The notes under the pieces were generated by a model. The model did no database searches. It saw only the letters and a list, made by a program, of their open reading frames with translations, and was not told the origin of the DNA. The translations under genes were made by a program, and so were the position numbers. A stretch of DNA of 64,000 nt, from assembly GCA_942486035.1 (NCBI GenBank), contig CALNXK010000516.1, positions 40,001 to 104,000 on the forward strand. The letters are read 5' to 3'. Source of the DNA: Porites lobata. Lineage: Eukaryota > Cnidaria > Anthozoa > Scleractinia > Poritidae. Below are positions 23,445-34,791 of this stretch, one piece after another (the stretch's first letter is position 1; each line of letters starts with the position of its first letter).

Positions 23445-23657
23445 AACTTTTCTTACGCTCCTTTGTGACTCCAAGTGGTTTATGCGGCGTTAGTTAGTGC
23501 TGCTAACGAACGTTTTCCACATAAATAAAGACATTTTCCTCCTTTGTCTGAGAAACATACAGAAAGTGACGCCTGATTTTAGACTGCGAAGGCCTGGACC
23601 TGGAATCATAAAGATAGTTTATTCACCCTTACATGAACGCGAATTTGAAAATCCAAC
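23445..23657. promoter_or_regulatory. Bidirectional promoter region of copine and MRPS17
   Basis: Only 213 bp separate the copine start codon (minus strand) from the MRPS17 start codon (plus strand), so both 5' UTRs and core promoters must lie here unless an upstream non-coding exon exists. A tccacataaataaag stretch around 23518 is TATA-like. No clear CpG island is visible. Confidence 0.6.
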
Positions 23658-24284
23658 ATGGCGCAGTTTGTGGGAACAGTCATTGGAACAAAAATGGACA
23701 AAACAGCCAAGGTTTTAGTCACAAGGATGGTCCTATACCGAAAATTAAGAAAGGTCAGAATTCTATCTAAGTCTTAAGAAGAAAGAGCTTTATTTAAAAT
23801 TACCAACGACAGCAGAAAACAGCACTTCAGAAAGTGTTTTCCCCTAGGCAGCTGTGTCCTTATGTTCATTGTTGCCTGTTTAAATCATTTACACACGATT
23901 CATTCATCTCCCCAACAAGTTTAGGTTCTTCTATCCCTTGATATCACGATTTAAAAGTTTTTATCAGTCTAGCGTGGGTGTCAGACTATGAGAATTGTTT
24001 TACTAATTGTTACCTCGTAAGCTTAAAGTTCGTCAAACAAGTTCTACATTAAGCTTGAGCTTATTATATTGCTTTCTTCTGAATTTCAGTACTTCAATGA
24101 AAGAAAAGTTTATTTTGCCCATGATGAAAATAATGACTGCACCAGAGGGGATCTTGTTGTCATCAAAGAATGTCGTAAGCTTAGCAAGAAAAAAGCATTT
24201 ACAGTGGCAGAGATAGTAGACAAAGCTCCAAAGGTTGTTGACCCTGAAACAGGACAGATTCACATACAGGATAACAGAGAATAA
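23658..24284 (+). CDS. MRPS17: Mitochondrial small-subunit ribosomal protein uS17m
   Basis: Two exons: 23658-23753 and 24090-24284. The protein is 96 aa: MAQFVGTVIGTKMDKTAKVLV from exon 1, then YFNERKVYFAHDENNDCTRGD and AEIVDKAPKVVDPETGQ from exon 2. The GTVIGTKMDKTAKV block and the FAHDE..CTRGDLVVI block are the S17 OB-fold core, and both match animal mitochondrial S17. It binds small-subunit rRNA in the mitoribosome and acts in the matrix; the short N-terminus could serve for import. The acceptor is strong (tttcttctgaatttcag). The donor, AAG|GTCAGA, is weak but in the right place and phase. The protein ends soon after the conserved core, shorter than the vertebrate form. An ATTAAA follows at about 24298. 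Confidence 0.92.
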
Positions 24285-26624
24285 CATTTAAGGAAACATT
24301 AAAGCAGCTTTTTTTATCATAATGAACAAGAGAGTGAAGAAGATTAATTTGTACAAAGGAAACAGTTCTCTCCCATACTTACAGTTGCACAATCACATGT
24401 ACATTGTAACATGGAAGTAGAGTGACCAGCCTGTCAATGAAGAGAAGCAAGACTTGTAGTTAGTTTTGTGGACTTATTTTACTACAGAAGGCCCTCTTCA
24501 GTCACATAACATCTACAACTTGCAACAAACTGGTGGAAAAATGATGATGATGATGATGATGATGATGAACTTTATTTAAGTGTCTACAATGTACATGTAC
24601 ATGTAGTCTTCTAGCTGGCCTGTTAATGCCTACTAGTAGGGAACTGACTAATTTAAAAATTAAAATACCACCAACCTAACAATTAATGGACATGTATTTT
24701 GGAGAACAAATCAGTCTTCCCCTCACCTCAAGTTGGGGTTTTAGTTTTCTTTGCTAAAGTACAGGGCCCAGTTCCTGGAAAGATGGTTGAGTGTAACCCA
24801 GGATTAAGCCAATTTTAAGCAAGGTTTTCTCATCCAAGAACATGTTCCTCGAGCTTACAAAATACTTTTGTGCCTTTACTTCAAAAAAAAGAAATGATAA
24901 CACAAAATGTTGCTTAAGGCAATGCATAGGCAGGTAAATACAAAAAGTGGAACAAAATTTTAATCCCGGATGAGCGCTAATCGGCCTTTCAAGAACCGGG
25001 CCCAGTATTGTAGCTTAGTGTAGAATAGTGGAGTAACAATGGTTTTTACTGGTCAGAGCAGGTGTGGGATTTAAACCTGCATTTTCCCATTTCGAAGGAG
25101 ATAATTATCGTCAGCAAAAAGCTAGAAAAAAATCCCTTGATTTTGGCTCTGCTTGTAACTGCTGTATTAATTAAAGCAAACATTAGCCCTGCATTGTCCA
25201 TGATATACAAACATGTCCCTTAAGTGAACACGTTCTATAAAAAGACCCTTTTCTGACTTTTCCAGATTCCAGAGAGTTACATGAGGTTCAACTTTATCTG
25301 GCATTTTCCTGATTGTTATAATCCACAATCTGATATAATTATTACTATTTTTATTTTTACTCCACCTTGGCAAATCCATAGCTCCTCAACACTTAAACAA
25401 GCGCGCCATGTGAGACCTTGCCAAAAAGAAATACAAATTTTTTTAGAAAGAAAATGGAAAAACAGAATCACATAAAAGAAATAACTGAAAGCTGAGTGCT
25501 TATTAAAACTTTCTCACTAAAACGAGTCCTGAACTTTAATTAGTGAAATTCAACCAAGATTGCATAATTCTGCACATATTCCAGCAGCAAAAACCTAACA
25601 TACACATATCTCCATAGGGAACTAACCAGAAAACATTGTATTTGAAGTATTAATTGCAATATCATAAAACTTTACTTTTCTCCAAAGCTTGCAGATTAAG
25701 TCTGGTCCCGTATTTTTTTAGACTGGTACATTTAAAATAAAAAATTAATGGTATCAAAGTGTTTACTGCAAAATTGATGTTGCTTGGAGCGTTTCCTGTC
25801 TTTGTTCTCGTTTTTATTCTGTGACATGGATCTGCCTTCATAGTGTATCAGGACTTTTTTTTTTTTCTTCATTTGAATATTTGTAGAAATAATTGTGATA
25901 ACAATATCTACCTAGAACAGGGGCAATGGATCTTGCATGAAAGGCTGCTTTGTGTTTTTAATGATTTGCTTTCATATATTTTTTTCCACCATATTGTTAT
26001 TATTTTGCAAGCCCGGCACATGCAGTGTATGTGCATTATTTGTTAAAATTGTGAAAAAAAAATTATTCTATTTTACAGCTGATACCATATTCTGTACATC
26101 TGTAAATCTCAAAGGAATGCATGGCCTAGCCTATTTATTTTAAGTAACAAGTACCACTGAGGGAAATGGTATTAAAGACATAAGCAACGGTATTTTTACA
26201 GTCTGAACAGTCGCTTGATATTCCTTATTGCCCAAAACTGCAATATTATTGGCTTAGCTAGTACATTTTGAAACAAGGTTAAAAGGATAACATGCAGTCA
26301 GCCCAGAGTCTATGGGAGTTCATTGGAACTTTGATGATTACAATTTATAAGAGAATGTATGAAAATAAACAAAAAAAATTCTTAAAAATTCATTTTTTTT
26401 TTCTTGAAGAGTAGAAATAAAAAAGAACTCACCTTGTGTTTGTGTTGAAAAATCCGGGCTTGGCCACTTCGGTTGTTCATTCTGCGGTCAAGGTCACGTT
26501 CACATTCATATCTTTATCCGCGGTTGAAAATATATGATTCATTTAATAATAATGATAACAATAATAACGCGAATATTTATACAGGATAACCTATCAGTTC
26601 TGATAACAAGAACTGTTATCAAAA
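24285..26624. other. Intergenic stretch with a short microsatellite
   Basis: A run of atg triplets lies at about 24541-24567. I see no supported exon or RNA gene. Sequence near 24765-25015 (cccagttcctggaaagatgg, then gaaccgggcccagtattg) looks like two inverted ends of a decayed repeat. Confidence 0.4.
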
Positions 26625-27013
26625 GGGTCCTGTAATTATCTCATAAAGAGCTAAAAAATAAAGAAGAAAATCGAAAAAGGAAAATAAAATAACACTAAGA
26701 AATCTAAGATTTAAAAATCAAAATCTGTAAAAATCATCGACTTACAAGACTGAAAAGAGTTGTAAGTCGATGATTTTTACAGATTTTGATTTTTAAATCT
26801 TAGATTTCTTCCCGGGGGGGGCACTTTAGGAATTTCTGGGTGGGGATGTGCCGCTGGGACCCTGGAACCCTTAACCTATACCAGAGCTAGTTCAGCTGAG
26901 TTTTGCTACCCTATACTAGAGTAAACTCCCCAAATCCCCCTATCCTAGAGTAGCTGTTTCCCCAGTCTAGATAAAATCTTCAACCAACTGATCAGTTTCC
27001 TGAAAAATGATAC

Positions 27014-27052
<39 letters not shown>

Positions 27053-27091
27053 CCTAGAGTAAACTGCTTGAAAACCATACCCTTCACAGCG

Positions 27092-27131
<40 letters not shown>

Positions 27132-27218
27132 GGGGATTTCTTAGTGTTATTTTATTTTATTTTCCTTTTTCGATTTTCTTTTTTATTTTTAGCTTTTTAT
27201 GAGATAATTACAGGACCC
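26625..27218. mobile_element. Long palindromic MITE interrupted by a second MITE
   Basis: The left arm runs from gggtcctgtaattatctcat at 26625 to about 26750. Its complement is 26757-26810 continued at 27143-27218, ending aattacaggaccc. When the insert at 26811-27134 and one copy of gatttctt are removed in thought, the two halves form one near-perfect palindrome about 260 bp long. Host-element flanks show no clear target duplication. Confidence 0.8.
26811..27134. mobile_element. hAT-type MITE nested in a palindromic MITE
   Basis: The ends cccgggggggg and ccccccccggg are inverted. gtgccgctggg near the left end mirrors cagcggcac near the right, as in the element at 2108-2514. The exact 8-bp duplication gatttctt lies at 26803-26810 and 27135-27142. 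The interior contains repeated cctatcctagagta-type words. Confidence 0.85.
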
Positions 27219-27795
27219 TTTCATGTCATTTCATGTCTTTTCCACTGTAAGATATTCCCTACTGGCCTGCTGTGCGTTGCATTTGGTTTGATTCCCGGTA
27301 AAGCCTGACGTTTTCAGGTTCTTTTTCAACTGGTCAGGTTGTTCATTCTACTGCGAAGATTATGTTCACTTTCAAACTATGATTAATTTCATACTACAAA
27401 ATATTCAATTGCAAACATTGAACGAATGTTACTCCCGTAGGTCCCCAGCCTAGAAAGAAATTGCAAAAAACGCGGGTGCGCCACTTTTCCCGCCAATTTT
27501 TTAAAACTCTTAGTCAAAGCAGTCAGCAGTCATCTTGCTGTCATTTTATTTGGATAGACGAAAATAAGCTTAATATTCAATTTCCACAAAATTCAAAAGT
27601 TTGTGTGTTTAAATTCTGATCTCTTTTTTTGCTGTATGTCATGACTGACAAGACTACATAGCAGGAATATGTCCCGCGTTTCTTTTCGGCATTTTACACG
27701 TTGATCATTGTGAAGAGAAAAGAATGGAAATCGTTGCTTGAAGCGAAAAAAATAACATTGTTTGTACATCCTAATGCTGGAATCAAGTGAAAAGG

Positions 27796-30700
27796 ATGGC
27801 AGACTGGGTCCACTGTAACAACTGCTTTGTTCGACCTGGAGGAGGAAAGAGGTTTTCTTTGACGAACTGTGGCCATATATATTGTGAAGACTGTGTTCGA
27901 GGTGAGCAAATTATTAAGAATAATGGAAATAAGCAAAGGGATCTGTATGACCACTTTTCTACGGTGCCATACTGAAATTAAAAATTCGTTTGAGCTATGT
28001 TTGTCGGAATTTGTCCCTTGGTCCATGTAAATTGTTAGGGCTTTAAATTTTGCACTTAGACGGCGAGTGATTTTTACAGAGCGCAATGTAATTTTTAAGC
28101 TTTTATATTATTTATTATAAGCTTATCAACAAAACCCGTTTATTTGTTCAATAGGATGATAGTCACTCACCGTACAAGCAAGCCCTAAGAACATCAGATT
28201 ATAGATCCATAGAGACAGTTTGGTTAGAGTTTTTAATTACAATTCCGTAAGCTCTTTATTTTACAATCCCTTTTAATCGCCTTCAACAAGTTCCTCTGAA
28301 ATTTCCTCCCTTTTCCACTGTAATAGTATCGGTCCTCGTAGAGCAAACTTTTGCACAATGCATGAGTTTTATATTAGGGAGGTGTAACTTCCTGCTGTTG
28401 CTTTTGATCTGTAGCTAATCCAGACCATTGCTTCTTGTGTAAGAGAACCTGTAACTCAATCCTTTTGTCATCTCAGGTAAGGCCAATTTTTGGCTAGTTT
28501 AGGGCCTTTTTGTGGACATGTCCTTTCAGAACACTGAGGCACCCAATGGATTTGTTCCTCAAGGGTATTTTTAGTGCAGTTGACTGACAACAATATTTTT
28601 TTTAACTGCTCCTGGGAAAAAGATGATCGCATACAGCAGTCATTTTGCTGATGCTTACAAGATCTCTCTATAAAACCTGGTAATTAAAATTCTAGCAAGT
28701 TGTAAGACTGCTTCTAATCCGCTATTTTTTCTTTCTCCTTTTTTTCTGCTGGAAAACTATAAGAATACGCTGCTAGGTGTGGGTACTTTCCAATCCGCTC
28801 ATTCTTTCTGGATTGTGTGAGTGAGATACAAGAAATAATTCTCAGCCTTCCCAGAAAACGCTTACAATGGTTTCATAGAGTCTCTAAATTTATGGTTCAT
28901 CGTGGGTATTAGTTCATTTTGTCAAATTAATCTTATTAGGGTGCCCCTGCGGAACATGCAATAATAACTACGGTAAACAAAATAACGTCGAATTTAATTT
29001 TAATACACTTAGATGAAACCCGAAGTTGAGATGTATTTTACAGACCCTGCCGTTTTATCCAAGAAATATCATTCTCAATTGTCACAGGTGAGTGGTATTT
29101 TTTTTGTTTGTTTTAAATCCACCTGAGTTGTTTCCTAAAGTGTTACATAATTATGTTCCAAAATTATTATATGATTAGACGTCTGATTATTGGAGTTGTC
29201 ATGCTTAGTCGGTTTACGGAAGATAAACAGTTCTCATATTCTGGTATGAACTGCATTAACTATAATAGTTGAGAGGGAACACAGACTATTCCTTTTAACA
29301 CTTATTTATAACGGAATGAATCAGTAAATAAATAAATAAACAAACAAACAAAATAGAAGAAACTAGTATTCGAATTAACACTAGTAACTTCATATTACCA
29401 GATTATAGTTTAAAGTTTTTGAACAGATTTTTTAGGTGGATCTTTGGCTCCTGCTGGATTTCGATACGTCTCTAATTTTTGTTATAGGTTATTGAGTTTC
29501 AGAAGAGTCACCGACAACGCCTGGCAGCAAATAATGATAAAAGGGTAAGTGTACTCAAGACAGTCATTACCGTCATCACCACAATCATCATCATCATCAT
29601 CATCATCATAGTAATTTTTAAACACAAGGTCATTATCACAAAATTCAATTATGGAATAAAAAGGCTAGTCGACACGTTGATGTTTTCCCTTCAACGTACA
29701 TCTTTCTTTGACGATATGCTTGAACCACCCAAATAATTAAGACTGACTGTTATTCTTTATGACGTGTGAAAGGTTCAGGCAGCAGAGAGACTCCAGCGGC
29801 AGATATCGAGATTACAAGAACTTGAACGGTACGATCACGTTTCTTTATGGTTCTCTTTAAATTTTCCAAAAATTATACAACAGGAGACAGAGGAACCTTA
29901 GGAAAGTGCAGCCAAGACCAGCCTGGCCTGACTAGGCGCTTGAGAATTATGACCGAGGAGATAAGTGGTGCGCTAGTGTGTCCTATTATTTCTCATACAC
30001 CAGTAGCCTCCCAAACAGACGTTATAGAGATTCTCTTTACGTTTAAACTATAAGGTTTACATCTACTCATTTTGCGATGTTATCTACTTTAATTTATCAC
30101 CATGAAAATGATCAATAAATGAAATTCATAATATATACTTGAATCGCGGAGTGAAGAAATAAATGAAAGAAGATCATAGCAGTTAAAGACTCAACTTATG
30201 CAGTTTCGAAAAGAAAGCTAGAAAATAGAATCATTCTTGCCAGGATTCGAACCCTGACCTCTATGACACCGGTGCAGCGCTCTAACCAAGTAATATAGCA
30301 AGCCAACTGGGAGCTGGTCATTAATTTGGCATCTGCCAATTTTGCGATGTTGTCTACTTTAATTATCGCTGTTAGTGTGTTCAGGGATAATTAAGAGTAA
30401 TTACTTAATTGAATGTTAGGTAATATAATGAGAACGCTAATGTTAATTTGTTGACCGTCTTTAATGAATCGTATGCTCATAGGGAAGTTGCAACCCTGCA
30501 GGAAGAGAACTGTCACTTGAAAAGACTTCTAGCTGGTAATACAAGCTGGCCGAGCACTCCACATAATCATCGAAACTCACCAGGAGCTACTTCCGTGAAA
30601 AGAGGTCAGGAGATTTCTTAATTATTGTATCCTCAGTGCGCAAAACGTTGTTAACATCCTCCCAGCTTTGTAAACCTTGGCAATCGTTATATAAAAGCCA

Positions 30701-33700
30701 GAATATAATGAATATCAACTGAAAAAGTACTCCTAAATACTTAAAATCATTGCAGGACACACCCCATCTCCGACTTGCAGCCAGTACTCAGCTGTCTCAC
30801 CTTATGGAAGGACTACACCAAACAGGTAAAATCATGGCCTGAATTTCACCCCTTCGAGTCGCATACAGTCGTGAGTATGCGACTCGAAGGGATGTCTGAA
30901 ATTCAGGCTAGTAAAATAATTGCTGCTACAATAGATCAAGAGGTCTTTGGCCACCGTTTAGGAAAGTACTAGTTACTACAATAGAAGAAAGAAAAACTTG
31001 GTTTAGTTGGCTGAACCGTTGGTCTTCAATTCTAATACCGTTATATAACAAAAGGACCAACATCAGACAACTCTGATCGGCTAGGGACGTTTAGACTGAC
31101 TGATTACAGGGATGTGAGTCATTGTTATCTGTGACTTGGCTTGAGAACCCTAGCCCTGGGCTTAATGGGCTTAAACCCAATAAACACAATTGACAAATAT
31201 AGGCGAGGTAGCTCTTCGCCTGTATTTTTAAAATGTACATAGCAAGTCAGGGGCGGATCAGGTTTTTTTAATGAGTGGGGGGTGGGGGGAGCGGATGATA
31301 CCAATCGACCGCCAAACTGTACGTTAATTTATTTTAAGTTGTCCTACGTTTGTCCCAGAACATGGCGAATTAGGAAGGACGAAGGCTGGTTGGCTTCGCA
31401 AGGTTTTAGCGACCCACGTATTTCTATATTTTTGAGGACCCACGTATTTCCCTTTGCTTTTCCACGTGTCATATTTCTTGGTGGGCTGTTCTAAACCACC
31501 TCCGCCCTAGACTGTTCACAGTTCTCTATTCTTCCGTAAGATCATCGAGATCGAGCGCTTTGCGTTATAGCCGTGACGGTAAGACGCGGTATATCTGAAC
31601 GATCTCACGAAAAAATAGGGGACTGTGAACAGTCTACCTCAACCCCCGCCTCCGGAATCCTTCCCTGCAAGTTGCTCGATATCTAACTTGAGATTGGGTT
31701 GAGACAAAAGTAAAGTAGAATACGACGTGAGTACTCTGAGACGAAGTCTTGAGTCAATAAGTAAATACAGCGAGTGCGTTATGCGCAATGCTGGAACGAA
31801 TCGTACTGATGATTAATTCTTCTTAATTTTTTACAGCTCGCAAAGGGACAGTAAAGGGCTACACCAGTGGCAGGTATAAAGGAATTAGTTTATTTGCAAA
31901 AATTTACCCTTACTCTTTATAAGTTTAACTCAACAAGTATAAAACACTCTCGTCCGTCTGACAACATGTTTTGTGTCTTTAGAACCATATGCCATGTACT
32001 CCTGCAGGCCCTACGCGGTTGTCTGTTCGGACACCACCTTATAATGGCTATATGGGTACGTACTCTTTTTTTGTTTCCCATGATGATCAAAGATTCATAG
32101 GCACAAAAATTGCTTGTTTTATATGTATATATCACGTACTCTCGCCCAAACAGGTCAGGAACACGGATAAGCAACTTCTCAAATTAAGAGAACAATACGT
32201 ACAAGACTTGAGGATGTCCGAATGTAGAGTGATTAAAAAAAACAGAAATGGAAAAACCCTGTTCTACTGGTCACAGCTGGTCGCCTGCCAAAAAATCTGA
32301 CCAGTGCTTTCGTTGTGCGGTATCTTACATACCAGGCGGGATTCATAGGAAATTTATATCCGGAAAAAACCTAGGGTTTTCATAGTGTTTGTAATGTGAT
32401 GGAAGGTACAAGGTTTGTTTTGTTAACTACATTAACTCTTCGGAAAGAAAGAGGCGGTACTATACCCTATATTTCTGCCAGTTCATTAAGCAAGCAGATA
32501 TGTATTTTGGAACTTTGGAACTAACAAGTGTCAATTACTCTATTCTAGGAACCGTGAGAGGAACACCTTCGCCAAACAAGCAGCTTTTATCGCGCCCAGG
32601 TTCCGCTGGAGGAACACCTGGTGCAGTGCTAAGGTACAAATTTTCATTTCTTTGAATAATTCACTAAGTTACTCCAGCTTTCGATGCAATGAGTACACGA
32701 AAAAACAATCCCCAGATAGGTGGTAGCAGCTCTCCTAACACTAAAAGCCAGTCAGTTTGCAGCCCTAACCGTAAAATGGAAATAATGATAAACAATGTTC
32801 TGTAATTGTTTTCTGCGACCAATGAGGAGACATCTAACAAGCGGCTGCTACAGTACTGAGATAGGTACGTGATACAGTCATGTGACACTGATCAGCGGAT
32901 ACCCTTTTTGACAGCTGTCAATTGACCATAACATGGACGTCCAAAAGGATGTCCACTATCAAGTTAAACACAGATTGTATATGCCTTGAACACCTAGCTA
33001 ATTGTAGTAATGCCCGGTCGTTACAAGAAAATAATGCCCGCTTAGCAGCTAATCAGAGCGCGCGTACTATTGTAGCCATATAATAAAGAAATGTAATTCA
33101 TGGAATTGAAATCTGACTCTATGTTTGCTGGCCAGGTTAGGCGTCGTTTCAGAAAATACTTGTTTTCAAGAACGGTCAAACAAAATCAACGAATACTAGG
33201 AAACAAACTGCGTGGTGACCAGTATGCGCTCAAGTAACTCAACAGCCAAATCAAGAAGGCATTTTTCTTATCACAACAAGAGGAAACTGTTGAGATAAAA
33301 TATTTTTCCCTCTGTTTTGAAGGACACCTTACGTCATGCGAACAGCCAAAACACCTGGAAGCCATGAAGCAACCACCCCATCTGGACTTGGAGCGGCAGG
33401 GGTTTCCTCTTCCCCTATGTCTATGGGATCGCCTACTTTGTCGACTAGGTCAGTTCTCAATGTGACACTCCTTTAAACAAAACTGAGTATGATGCCTCAA
33501 ATGTTATGAAGCCGCCGTGTGTTTTAGTGGTGACACATGTGTTACGTTTTGTTACGGCTTTACATCCGATCGCGTTTGACTGTTTGACTTGGTTCTGCAG
33601 TTTGTCCTAAAAATAAGGACAGACTATTAGCAAAGAGACAATTTTGCAACTTCTTATCAACACAGAATAAATAGGTTTTTTTTTTTGGTTTGGTTTGCTT

Positions 33701-34791
33701 TCAAGAGAACCTAGTTGGTATTGTTAGTGTCGTTATGATGTCTTCAGTTGCCTGAAATCAGTATCGGTTTTGGGCTGGCGGAAGGAGAGTCTCTTAAATT
33801 CATTTTCATGATAAACCTAAGGCTTTTAAATGTTTATTTGACGGTTTTTTAATTCCTTCACTCAGATCAAGCACACCCAGTAACAGTAGACTATGTGACA
33901 GATCACAGTACACAACTCCATCGTCATCGCAAGGAGGGACGCAGATAACTTCTACTCCAATCCAAAAAGAGCGTTACAGCCGTAAGTACACTTCTTTATG
34001 TATTTTTCCTATAATTTGCATCAGAATGTCCGCGATAATTGAAAACATGCCACCAGTAGAGTATCGCACTGAGTATAAATGAAAAAAAAGGTACTTATAC
34101 AGTAAAATTTGACGATTTCAGACTATGCTGTTACTCTGCCCTCACTATCAATAATCATTTCTGTTGTTTTTATATAAAATTGTAAAACTTAATGCACTTT
34201 AAATTTTCCTTTCTCCGTTATACGTTACTTGTAGTTCTTATGTAAATGTTTACGTACGCCGAGAGTTAGTTGCAGGTGGCAGTGACCAACTCGAAAGCCT
34301 AAGCTCCTTTGGTCACTGCGCATATTTCACCTTTGTTGTTTTATGTGATTTGTTGTCTTGTTTTTTCTTACTTTTGTAATTTATTGTAATGCAGTGATTG
34401 TAACTCTTAAAATAGTGCAAAAAATCTGAAATCTGTAGAGGGGGCCTAACTGGGAAATTTTAGCTAAACAGGTTACTAAAAACCAGGTTCTTACTCGAGG
34501 GTTTTTCTGTATAATATGTAATCATCTTACCACATCCTGGCATCCTAAAACTCTTTTTAACAGTCATTTACTTTTATTTAGAAGAAGACGAGATGGTGAC
34601 GCCTTCGAGTCAACTGGATCCCTCTAAAAGACAAATACAGGTTTCAATAAAACTTCTCAGATGTTATTTTATGTATATGTTGAATTGGATGGCATTGGTT
34701 TCATGACGGATGCGTTTCTTTTACTTTTTTTTCTTAACAGCTTAGATACCAACCTCGATCAGCAGTTATAAACAAACAGCCATTCGTGTGA
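27796..34791 (+). CDS. RNF212B: RNF212B-like RING protein (Zip3 family), complete, 14 exons
   Basis: Exons: 27796-27901, 28415-28476, 29013-29087, 29488-29544, 29773-29828, 30483-30604, 30756-30825, 31837-31873, 31983-32055, 32549-32633, 33323-33448, 33866-33981, 34582-34640, 34741-34791. All have AG/GT borders and compatible phases: 1095 nt, 364 aa. The N-terminal C3HC4 RING has Cys 7, 10, 25, His 27, Cys 30, 33, 41 and 44 (FSLTNCGHIYCEDC, CFLCK). It continues with KPEVEMYFTDPAVLSKKYHSQ and VIEFQKSHRQRL, which track vertebrate RNF212B. A coiled coil follows at about residues 90-140 (AERLQRQISRLQELEREVA), then a Ser/Thr/Pro-rich tail ending RSAVINKQPFV. Zip3-family proteins are SUMO/ubiquitin-type E3 factors on meiotic chromosomes that select crossover sites. 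Assignment to B rather than RNF212 rests on the segment after the RING and is less certain than the family. Confidence 0.88.
29583..29610. repeat. (ATC)n microsatellite
   Basis: About nine atc triplets in RNF212B intron 4. Confidence 0.85.
30099..30338 (-). mobile_element. tRNA-derived SINE with flanking direct repeats
   Basis: Read on the minus strand, the head has a B-box (ggttcgaatcctgg, complement of 30239-30252) and an A-box-like part (ggttagagcgctgcaccgg) upstream, as in a tRNA. The non-tRNA body includes ctttcttttcgaaactgcat. Near-identical direct repeats flank it: 30069-30098 and 30339-30367, both tttgcgatgt-t/g-tctactttaa-type sequence. They fit a long target-site duplication made by L1/RTE-type priming. 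It lies in RNF212B intron 5. Body fragments of the same family occur at 38911-39085 and 46598-46660. Confidence 0.75.
30837..30908. repeat. 72-bp near-perfect hairpin next to the exon 7 donor
   Basis: The arms gcctgaatttcaccccttcg and cgaagggatgtctgaaattc, with gagtcgcatac and gtatgcgactc inside, form a tight stem around an 8-nt loop. It starts 11 bases after the RNF212B exon 7 donor at 30826. Confidence 0.8.
31508..31636. mobile_element. Small palindromic MITE
   Basis: The left end tagactgttcacagttc and the right end gactgtgaacagtcta are inverted; total about 129 bp, in RNF212B intron 7. Confidence 0.7.

Noticed and set aside
23445..23474. Longer copine N-terminus from a TTG codon
   Set aside because: TTG is not a likely start; the ATG at 23442-23444 matches the usual copine N-terminal position.
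30239..30310. Functional tRNA gene on the minus strand
   Set aside because: Box motifs are present but the A-box region is degenerate and the sequence continues into a SINE body, so it is retroposed.
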